Below, in pieces: positions 54,812 to 64,000 of a DNA stretch of 64,000 nucleotides. A model generated the notes under the pieces. That model did not search any database. It had not been told where the DNA came from and saw nothing but the letters and a program-made list of their open reading frames with translations. The stretch lies in NCBI GenBank assembly GCA_023653785.1, contig JAMKCH010041456.1, forward strand, positions 1 to 64,000. Reading direction: 5' to 3'. The stretch is from Ophioderma brevispina (Eukaryota > Echinodermata > Ophiuroidea > Amphilepidida > Ophiodermatidae). Made by a program: the position numbers and the translations under genes. The stretch's first letter is position 1, and each line of letters begins with the position of its first letter.

Positions 54812-56333
54812 TACGACGGTCGGAAAGTGTGTAGTCTGTGTCACAGACTGCGAAAGTTATTATCCAAATTGGTACTGCGCGAGAGATTACCGTTACCAGT
54901 CCGTCATAGAGAATGTGTGTAAAGGAAACTAAATCTCAAATATCTCCGGAAAACAGAGGGGTTCTATGGAAGTTTTGGCATCAGAGGATCCGTTACTATG
55001 TTTTGTTTTAAATATGTATCGTAATTGGGTCTGAACCTATAGAACCTAGCGAGAAAATTGAACGTTTTTGTCGGGTACTTCGGTACTCGCAGACACGGAA
55101 AATTTAACACGCAATCTCTACGGGCGAATCAATTTTTCCCACAATGCCTTTCGGTATTATTCTAGTCTTGAGAATTTTCAAACACTGGTTTCAATTTATT
55201 TTTTCAATTTTAGAAACAGGAATTATGTACTTACCGGACCGCCGTACGAACGTATCAACGCGAATCGAGTATAACCATGATAACAATAACGGATCATTTG
55301 GACATGGCAGCCACTTTGAATTTTACCAATGGCTGCCAAGTAAAACCGTTTTCTAATAAAAGGTATGCGAAACACATATTAGTGGACTATCTACAGAGGG
55401 TCCCCCTGCAAAAATGATACGGTTACAAGTATAATTTTTTTCTTTAACCATGCATTAAGCCTTGTATCTGACATTTTCTTCGACTGACACTTCGTTAACA
55501 GGCTAGCAATTCAAGATGGCGGCCTGTATGACTGCATTCAAAAATCTTAAAAAGCTAGAAATTACCACAAAAAGCTTTTCCGGTTACCGTAAACAAACCA
55601 TATTTTAGCCTGTAGCATCATAACGAGAAAGAAGTGTTATGACGTCTCGTAGACGTCTAAGGTCAGAAATACCTTTCAAACACAAATAAATGAGCCTTGT
55701 GCACAAATGATCTAAATTATATATAATAAACAGTTTTAATGATCTTTACTTGATTTGGTTCAAGAATTTGGTATGTCCAAAACAAAATTACATATACACA
55801 ATTAGTTAAGATTACTTATGGTTTACTAGTGTCCTGTGTTGAAAGCGTTGCAGTTCAACGATGATATGTCCTCACAGCGAAGACTCCAAAATGACAGCGC
55901 ACAAGTTCATACAAAACTCCTCAGGTATTATATTCCAAGGGAATCTTCTCAGTCCTGAAGGTAATCTTGTCCAGCAGTTCAAGACGACAAGGATAAATTA
56001 AGTCCCTCGACGATAATAAATCCACAGTCCAAGATAATCACCACGATTTAAAAAAAAAAAAAAAAAAAAGAGGATCCGTTACTATGTTTTGTTTTAAATA
56101 TGTATCGTAATTGGGTCTGAACCTATAGAACCTAGCGAGAAAATTGAACGTTTTTGTCGGGTACTTCGGTACTCGCAGACACGGAAAAGTTAACACGCAA
56201 TCTCTACGGGCGAATCCATTTTTCCCACAATGCCTTTCGGTATTATTCTAGTCTTGAGAATTTTCAAACACTGGTTTCAATTTATTTTTTCAATTTTAGA
56301 AACAGGAATTACGTACTTAACGGACCACCGTAA
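54812..56333. mobile_element. hAT-like MITE (second copy), interrupted by a poly-A insertion
   Basis: The left end TACGACGGTCGG (54812) and right end GGACCACCGTAA (to 56333) are flanked by exact 8-bp repeats ATCTCCCC (54804-54811 and 56334-56341), so they are the two ends of one insertion. In between, the element reaches a right terminus at 55246, then 822 bp of other DNA ending in an A-run, then the last 264 bp of the element again. The copy at 23869-24166 shows the uninterrupted form. Confidence 0.85.
55247..56068 (+). mobile_element. Poly-A-tailed insertion inside the hAT-like element
   Basis: This 822-bp segment has AATAAA at 56015-56020 and an A-run at about 56050-56068, the signature of a retrotransposed RNA. 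No coding similarity is recognisable. It is flanked by direct repeats of about 264 bp (54983-55246 and 56069-56333). It could be a SINE-like or processed-transcript insertion of unknown parentage. Confidence 0.7.
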
Positions 56334-56341
56334 ATCTCCCC

Positions 56342-56931
56342 GAGGTCGGGGGAAGTACTCCGCCACAATCATTAGTCAAAACAAATGGTTCCGGTATACT
56401 CGCACTGTCATCTCGACGTGCCGTATGTGTGTAAGAGATGTTTAGCCAGACCAATCAGTGCGACGGCTTATTTTTTGCGCAGGATTTAAATCGGGCCCTG
56501 GGAACTGAGCGGCTGTTGACGACCACCTGGGGGTTGTCGCACGCCGACATTGTGGTTTGACTCAGGCATGTAGCGTCAACCCAACACACACAGACAAGTA
56601 ATTTCCAGGTTGCAATTTTTTTTGTATACATGGTGTTTGGCCTCTCAAATCCCGATTTCCCGGTTTAATGTTTTATTTGACTTTATGATGTATTTTTATT
56701 GCAACTCTCTTAAAATATAATAGTATAGTGTTATGTATTATTATTATCAATCAAATATCCGGAAACCATTGTCGTGTACATTTATTGGATATAAATACTA
56801 CTTTTATTTTGATAGTTTGTCATTATTGAAAAGATCTCCATTTTTTATTCGCATTTCAAGAACTCGCGCCTCATGCATCTTAAATGAAGACAATTTTATC
56901 ATCATTGCTCGTATCGAAAATCTTCAGATAT
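56342..56931. other. Nothing recognised
   Basis: The first 250 bp are less AT-rich than the surroundings and include CCAATCAGTGCG and GGATTTAAATC, which could be promoter-like, but no exon follows that I can recognise. Confidence 0.35.
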
Positions 56932-57286
56932 CACTGTTAAACAAATTTCCGTCAATTTACGGAAATTTCTGGCAGCAGTATTTCCAGACATTTTTAGGCT
57001 AAATTTACAGAAATTTCTGTCAATTAACGGAACTTTGACAGTAATTTTACAGAAATTTGTCTCATATTACGGAAAAAATGTGTATTTTAGCAGAATTTTT
57101 CCGTAATTTAAAATTACGGAACCAAAAAAAGAGTCCGGAAATATTGCTGCCAGAAATTTTTGAAATATTTCCGTAAATTAACATTTTTTATGTTTTTTGT
57201 TTTTTAGTCTTATTGTTTTCCAAAACAGATTTTCCGTAAATTTACGGAAAATCTGTTTTCTTAATTTACGGAAATTTTTAACAGTG
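56932..57286. mobile_element. Inverted-repeat element made of TTTCCGTAAATTTACGGAAA motifs
   Basis: The ends CACTGTTAAACAAATTTCCG and the complement of AAATTTTTAACAGTG bound 355 bp packed with AATTTACGGAAAT palindromes. Noncoding. Design similar to the element at 6525-6735, with a different core (CGGAAA here, CGGTAAA there). Confidence 0.75.
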
Positions 57287-57419
57287 TAGGCCTACTAAAA
57301 ACAGATCTGTTTGTCTACCCAGGTATGCATTTCGTTATACTTTCACATATGAGCTGATACCGGGGGGGGGGGGCTCACTTATAATATAGTATTAATTTGA
57401 GCCACTGGATTTGGGTGTT

Positions 57420-57720
57420 AGGCTCGCGCTTTCCAAACCCACGGGCATTCGGTGACAGAGGGCTGAAAAAATAGCGTCTTGTGGGTTAAGCAGCCAAATT
57501 TTCCAAAATAGGGTTTTCGAGTGGACAAATTTGCAAAATTTTCAAAAAATGGGTCTTTGGGGAGATATTTTCTAAAAATTAGAGGTTTTTGGTGAGAATT
57601 TTCAAAAATTTCACCCAAAGTAAGGCCGTGATTGGGTGCCGTGTAAGATTTTTCACAAAAGATGGGGTCTTTTGTGAAAATTACAAAAAGATGGGGTGTT
57701 TTGTTTATAAGGTGCAAATT
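57420..57720. repeat. Degenerate short tandem repeat (AAAATGGGGTCTTTTGG-like)
   Basis: Units of about 30 bp with GGGTCTT, GATTTTTCA, AAAATTTTCAAAAA recur with much variation. It gives a repetitive minus-strand frame (KDPFFENF, KPYFGKF, KPLIFRK) that is probably not a real gene. Confidence 0.6.
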
Positions 57721-60700
57721 AGTGGTGGTCACACACATGTCGAAGGTCACACATGGGGAGAAGGTAGTTGGTACCTATTTTCGCGGCAATTTACCTTAGA
57801 AATGGGTTAACGGTTTTCAGCTCAGCAAACTGGCCTAACATCGGGGAGGGGGAGCTTAATAGGAAGACAGCTTAAGTGGGAGAATTTCCCCTAACGCGAC
57901 GGCTTTACTGGGCAGCGGGCGGACCAAGAGTCCCCCCCTGTTAATCGTGCTACATAAGTTATGGTAAGGAGGGGACGGATCCGGGAAGAATTTAAGAAAA
58001 GAAGGGAAGAAACGGGAAGTAGGTCCCTACACAGGATTCCTAGGGGTCGGTACTATTCGAAAAGTGTTAAACCTTGTGGGAAAGAAATCCGTGCACATTT
58101 TTTTGGTTCCCCGTTAACAAGGTGGATCTACCCCCGGGTACCTTTTGAACTCCTGATACCAACAAGTCGACTTTCTTCTCTTCTTCCTCCAAATTTATAA
58201 CCTTTAATAAAAAAATCAGTAAACTGGACCTCCTCGTCTTCGCTTTTCTCGCGCCGGTCCGGCCTAGGGAGACAAAAGGTTAAAAAAAAAAGAAGAAAAT
58301 AGAGGTTAAAGGGGAAATGAATAGCTCATCTGAGGACAAACGTGTCCTGTAATGTAGGAAATCGCCCGCAAAAGTTTCATGAGAACGCTCTCTTGTCCTT
58401 ACCTCTTTGCGTTGCAGTAATGCTTTTTTTTTGACGTATGGAGAGATTTTATACCCACGCGCATGCAAACCATGTTATTAAAACATTGGGTTGGTATGGC
58501 CGTATATCAACGATTTATTGGGGGGGGGGGGGGTAGGCGGGCTTCGAAAAAAATAGACGCTTTCGGTAAAAGTAGATATAACGCCCTAAAATGCCACTTT
58601 TTGTACTTCTTGAATCATCTCATCATCCAAAGTGGACTTTCTAGTCCAGAAAATTCTCTAAATTTTTGACTTTTTTTTATTAAAAAAAAATGGACTCTCC
58701 TCCTATTTATTTTCAGAATGATTAGCCCTCCTCAATAAGGAAAATACTACAAACCTCCATGCTACAACCAATCAACCAACAAAAAAACCCAAAACGAGGA
58801 CAATCACAGGACAATTTTTTGATTTCTTCATCTTCTCTCTCCTTCACGTCTTCTTTATTTTATTGCTATTGTTTATTTTCGGTACTTTGGACCTCTAGCT
58901 CTATAGAAACAATGTTATGTAAACAAATTCTGATATCACAAAGCACGCGGAAACAATACTATGCAATGTATGCATTGCCAACACTAAGGAGCTATTCAAT
59001 TAGCGGCGGTCGCGTAATCGATAGACGAGACCTATAAGTCGCATGCCATTGACACCAAGACCTGTTTAGTTTAGTAAATCTTTGGTCCCCGAATTATCCT
59101 TCAAAAATTAAGCGAATGTGCGCAGAGAAATGCGGGGGGGGTCACGTGTCCTGTGAATCGTACTGCTGGAGACGGTTTCCTACAATTCCGGAGAGTCTCT
59201 GCGAGCACTACTCCCTATTTGTGTAATTCCAGGAGCCCTGTGTAATTTGTGTTCTGTGGAGTATTGGCTGGTATAATAGAGGGCGCGTAGTATCACCGGC
59301 AGTCCACTTGTGAAGCTAAACGTCTTCAAATTTTTATTTTACTTAATATCTTTTAACCAAGGACACTCAAAAACCCCATAGACGAGCATAGACTGGGGAC
59401 AGTCCTATACACGGGCAACGCGTACATGGTGTGTACACGCTTGGGTTTGTGTCCGTTGCACTTAATCGCGTATTTTAGGTTCGCGTAAAGTTTCTTCGAT
59501 CACCAAGGTTATGCGTAGCATTTGTACACTGTACCGCATCGAAAGGGTCGCCGTACTTTCGCACTCACCGTCCGCCGGCCGTTGGTAGATTTCTTAAACG
59601 GTCTGCCGTGTTTGGGATCTGGATCTCGGAAACGGAATTGTTCTGGAATCTGCAACTTCCGTGTAGATCGCCCCTAATGCGATTGTCTATCCACCAATCC
59701 CAATGATGACGCAACGGAAGGGGTTTCGTCCTGCTCCCGTCGTCGTTTTAAAAAACACACAAAGCTGAGGCATTAAACCAGGTAGTTCCTGGCGATTTGC
59801 CTGTAGAAGTTTCAGATGACATGATTATTTTACCTCAAAATTAAAAAAAGAAAAAAATAATGGGTTTTAAATCCATAAAGTTATTGTTCGAATTGTAAAA
59901 TCCAAGAGCTTCCCGGGGCTTCGCCCCCTGCAAACTCAAACCTTGGATTTAATTTCAGTAAGAGAAAAGAAATAAGAAAAAAAAAAAATTTGAAAGTTTA
60001 TCAGTTTTAATAGCCATGAAACGTTCAAATTTACTTTGTAAAGTGCCAAACAAAACAAATACGCAAGCATTGGTTTTGGTTGAAAAGTTTGGATGTTGAC
60101 ATTTTTTTAACAATCTGGCAATTGTTTTAAAATTGAAAAGGCCTGTCAAAATGTAAACATTTACAATACTTATCACTCAGCAATTGCCTGTTCAAAATCG
60201 ATAGTAAATCCTTACTCTTTGTTGCCAACAATTGGTTAAGGGGGTTTGGGTCATATATTCTTCCCGCCATAATTTTCCTTTCAAATTCGCATAAATCACG
60301 GTTTCACACTCGATATGATCGAAAAATTCAAGAAAAAAAATTGGGGGGCACCGATTCCACTCACTTTTTGAGTTAAAACCATTACAAAATACAACATTTT
60401 TCGGCCAAAATTAACTACATAAGTCTATTGAAAAATCATTTTTCGAGGACATGTTTTGGGTATAGCTAAAAATTTAGCCATAATTTTGTTGTGATTTTTT
60501 TATATAAGTTGCGCATTTCTGTCAACTTTCTAATAAAACAAAAATAATGGGGTCACCGAGTATCCTTTTGAGATATTCATGCAAAAAATCCATATTTTCT
60601 TTTTGAAAATGGAACCTTGGCTGCATTTTAATGCGTACAGCTCCGACAAAAAATGCAGAATAAGCTAAACGTGTTGAGCGCGTGTCTCTGAGTGTTGCGT

Positions 60701-61509
60701 GACCAGCGAGTATCAGAGTCGATTTAGGCCTATAACATTCGCTTCACCTTTTTTATTATGTTCTGAATCCGAGTTTTTCGGGTCATCCTATATTCTGCAT
60801 TTTTTTGACAGGAGAGGCAGCAATCATCACTCCCGTTTATACGTTCTTATATTAGAGTTTGAGGAGTCTTCACCTGACCCCTCGAATTAACAGGAAATAT
60901 TTCAAATTTTCAAATTAAAAATAACTAGATTGGAAAGGAACACTATTCGAAGATGGGCCGGTCGAAGGGGCCCACCTGTCCCCACAATAAGCCAGCAAAC
61001 ATTTTTCCAGCGGAAATGATACTGTGAACCCAATTCGGAACATTGATAAGCTCAGAGCTTTTTCTCTATCTGATAATATATCTATCTGATTAAGTCACGA
61101 TTTTATCAAAATATAAAATAATGCATATGCACCATTTGCGTATAGTTTTTACGCATAGTGAGTCTCGATCGGCTCTGACTCCATATATTCACATATTACC
61201 ATTGACTAAGCAATATAATTAGTTTTTCAAAGTGAAACACCAGAAATTATTGTGGAGGAAATGGGGACTAACAATAATCACGAAATTCGTTAATAATTTG
61301 GGTAATTTTACTGTAACTATAATGGACAGCCACAAGCTCTGTTCGAGACAAATGTGCGTACAACGTTTTCTATGGAGGGCCATTTCCCTCCCCCATTCCC
61401 CTTCCTCACTCTGCCTCCAGGTGCCAGGTAGAAACACAATGAAGAAACCATGGTTGAACAAAAGGACAATAACAGTCTCTCTCCGCACTCGCACTAGTAA
61501 CACATATTA
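57721..61509. other. About 3.8 kb with nothing recognised
   Basis: No convincing exons, RT motifs or long palindromes. Contents noted: a 79-codon basic frame at 57961-58200 (plus) without motif, a G-run near 58520-58532, and a 159-codon plus frame at 61232-61711 that overlaps the 3' end of the next LINE in antisense. Confidence 0.4.
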
Positions 61510-64000
61510 TTTTTCAAGTTTCAGAGTTTATTCACCAAATAAGATCAAACAAAGTAATACAGGGAAATGGTGGGTTGGGACCCAAGTAAGATCACAGCTC
61601 GAAGCTTGGCACCCTACCAGGTGTGGCAATACAAGGTTTGCAAGACAAGCTACAACACAAATACGGAGAACTAAAAGTGCCAGACTGGTAGACAAGACAG
61701 GACAAGTGTAGACAGAACAACCTGTTGGCAGAGGTAAAACTATCAAATTTACATTTGGAGAACATGCGGATGTAAATACAAAGGAACGAATACATTTTAA
61801 CACATTATAATCAAAAGACACAACTAGATGAGAAACTACAATATACTATTGTAGCGGGATCACAAATACTGTTTAATACATACGTTTTGAAATTAGAAAC
61901 TGAATACAACAGTTTTAATTTCGAACTAAGATTATTCCAAAAAGAGGTCCTGTCCTTGCTGATTGAGTTTCGTGCCAAATCAGTGTTAGAAATTTGGCGG
62001 ACGGAGATTATCAGATATCTGATAGTGTAGTCATGAATCCTATGACTTAATAAATAATTTGAAAATTTTACTTTTTATGTTTTTGTATGTTTATATTTAA
62101 AAATAGCTTTGTGTAGTTTGTGAATCATGTAATAAATGAGACTATTAAAAGATGCAAATAAAGGCGGAGTTGTGGGCAAGAAATTGTGCGTTGGCACAAA
62201 TGCGAATTATTTTCTTTTGGTTTAAATGAATACGATTAGGTTACAATTCTGTTGGCTGCCCAGATAATAGTACATACATATATGTGGTAAGACTAAACGA
62301 GTGTAACGGGAATATAAAGTGTTCTTAGGTAGCAGATTTTTAAGCCAAACAAAATACCTGAATATTTGGAGACAATGTTATTGATGTAGGTGGTAATGTT
62401 TGTTCCATGTGAGTGATCATCAGATTGACCCCAAAAATTTAATGCAGTCAAACTTTTGAAATGAAATGTTTCAATGTTAATGTCAATGTTTTGGTAAGTA
62501 CGATTACTATGCCTGTTCCTAAAGAGAGATATTTTGTTTTTTATATTTAGGGATAATTTGTTAGCCTTCAGCCAATTTGAAATAAGAATTCATTGGTTAA
62601 CCTGCCACCGCAAGTGGGCGCGGGAGACGACAAAGACAGAGGGAGCCGTCCGGAGGGTAGGACGGAGTCGGCGGGAGTAATCGAGCCCACAGAATTGGGA
62701 GGCTCGGAAAAGGCGGGAAGGGAGGGGCTGAAGGGGGTGGTAGAGATGGTTCGTGCCCAAAGGATGAGGTGGAGGGAAGTGAGAGCGTCGATCCGGGGGC
62801 GTTGGGCTCGAGAACCAGCCGTTGCCGCGCTGTGTTCCTTTTTCATGACCTCTAATACGTTGGTGTCATCAGCTATATTATTAAAGTGCACAAAGGTTGA
62901 GAATGGACAATGTCATTTAAATATTAAAAATAAAAGACCAGGGCCTAAAATTGAGCCTTGAGGCCCCACATTGGAAATAATTGAGGGGAGGTGGCATTGT
63001 TCAATTAACAAATTGAGAACGATTGTCTTGGTAATTCCTGAACACTCGAAAGGCAAACACCACTAATACCAGAGTAAAAAGTTTGTCAGAAGAATTTTTC
63101 TGGTTGCTGGTCAAACCGGCCTTCGAGAGGTCCAGAAAAATACCAATAGTTGGTGATTGGTGTCAAGATCAGACACAATTTTATGTACGCTTCCATAGGG
63201 CCATATACGAAGAGCGATTGGAACAAAAACCGAACTGAGAATTTATGAAGTAAATTTAGATGAGAAATAAACCATATATCATTGATGGACAATTCCGCCT
63301 CGAAAATTTTGGAGAAACCTGGGAGAACAGAAATAGGCTAGAATTGGAGAATCTGTGAAGGTCTTCTGACTTATAAATTGGTATGACTTTGGCAACTTTA
63401 AGTTTAGTGGGGACAACACCAGAAGCAATGATAAATTGATTATGTGAGTGAGTGGAGACTGCAATAATATGTCTAACTGATTTAACTATGTCCGTCGTTG
63501 ATTTCATCAACCACTGCTATGTACTGATTTGAGAGCACGCAAATTTTAATAACTTCATTATTATCAGTGGGGGAAAGAAAAGGGATGAGTGGGGGCGACT
63601 TTATATTCCTTAGAAAATGTTTATGATCAACAATGGGTGGTCTCGATTCTTCGGGCAATATTAAGACCTACATTCGCAAATAAGATTAAAATTATAGCAT
63701 CCCAGAGGTTTACTTAATATACGCAAGGTTATCATCATAGAAATGAAGGAACGTATGCTTAGTTTTGCCCCCAGGATTTTAAGAATATTCCAGACACAAG
63801 TTTTTATTATGTTTACAAGCATCTAATCTACTATTAAAATATTTTTTTGGGAAATTCTTATGAGACTGGTTTAATTTTATTACGATAGAAATCAATTCGT
63901 TTTATTAACTGATGTTGGGACAAGAATATATTTTTTATTAGCTGATCGTTCCGATTAATAGATTTAAGAATGGCTGCGGTTATCCATGGTTTGCGCTGAA
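61510..64000 (-). pseudogene. CR1/L2-like non-LTR retrotransposon, broken, running off the right edge
   Basis: Minus-strand pieces in coding order: KPWITAAILKSINRNDQLI at the window edge; KLKVAKVIPIYKSEDLHRFS and PISVLPGFSKIFE near 63300-63400; VGPQGSILGPGLF (motif B, near 62950); IADDTNVLEVMKK (motif C, about 62840-62880); NWLKANKLSLNIKNK near 62530-62590; YYLGS/IIWAANR near 62240. The 3' UTR ends GAATAAACTCTGAAACTTGA near 61520-61540. It is broken by frameshifts and by a GC-rich insertion (62599-62834). The endonuclease would lie to the right of the window. Confidence 0.85.
62599..62834. other. GC-rich insertion between RT motif C and the next RT block
   Basis: About 235 bp of about 65% G+C (counted over 62641-62700) lie between VMKKE and the NWLKANK block, which are about 20 residues apart in intact relatives. 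The surrounding LINE is AT-rich. The insertion is open on both strands (plus frame 62593-62961, rich in R, E and G; minus frame rich in S, P and T). No inverted ends or motif recognised. Confidence 0.7.

Noticed and set aside
57418..57750. Minus-strand 110-codon frame with repeated KPxxF-like phrases
   Set aside because: The underlying DNA is a degenerate tandem repeat, which explains both the openness and the repetition.
61232..61711. 159-codon plus-strand frame
   Set aside because: It overlaps the 3' end of a minus-strand LINE in antisense, has no recognisable domain, and has no splice or start context that favours it.
62593..62961. 122-codon plus-strand frame as a real small gene
   Set aside because: Its first two thirds lie in the GC-rich insertion and the rest is antisense to RT sequence, so the frame joins unrelated DNA. 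The block itself is reported as a finding.

Overview
The window reads as intron-rich animal nuclear DNA. It is AT-rich, has no operons or ribosome binding sites, has GT-AG splice signals, and is dense in transposon debris. The recognisable host coding sequence is a short set of exons for one C-type lectin fold and three scavenger-receptor cysteine-rich (SRCR) domains. That pairing, plus the retrotransposon families seen (R2-like, jockey-like, CR1/L2-like and a craniofacial-development-protein-2-like LINE), suggests a marine invertebrate deuterostome, most likely an echinoderm. The phylum is inference.

Host gene, plus strand: exons at 2501-2617 and about 7421-7571 (C-type lectin), 17256-17567 (SRCR1, one exon), 35263-35417 plus 44317-44473 (SRCR2, split inside the domain) and 48614-48930 (SRCR3 and the stop). 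Every domain boundary I can see is a phase-1 junction and the split inside SRCR2 is phase 0, so the SRCR exons can be read as one transcript. The gene starts upstream of the window, spans more than 46 kb here, and ends without a membrane segment, so a secreted lectin/SRCR protein is the simplest reading. One lectin exon between 2617 and 7421 was not found.

Everything else I recognise is repeats. From left to right: an R2-like LINE 3' end (2-1459); small inverted-repeat elements in the first introns; a 1.44-kb TA-flanked element (8233-9673); a 2.2-kb long-TIR element (14521-16701); TA-flanked elements at 18751-19854 and 35811-36766; a minus-strand jockey-like LINE whose endonuclease and RT remnants are split by about 4 kb (20235-25860); tRNA-derived sequences; a plus-strand LINE with two nested insertions (29085-33440); further jockey-like RT remnants; a foldback element with tandem-repeat arms (41474-42751) beside a micro-inversion; a hAT-like element interrupted by a poly-A insertion flanked by a 264-bp direct repeat (54812-56333); and a CR1/L2-like LINE running off the right edge (about 61510-64000, minus).

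There is no prokaryotic system, CRISPR array or gene cluster. The most unusual objects are structural: the micro-inversion abutting the foldback element, the very long duplication around a poly-A insertion, a MITE carrying a tRNA-like core, a tRNA-like head joined to a LINE coding tail, and a 126-bp tandem array seeded by a long hairpin. All calls were made by eye, and repeat boundaries are accurate to a few bases at best unless a target-site duplication is stated.
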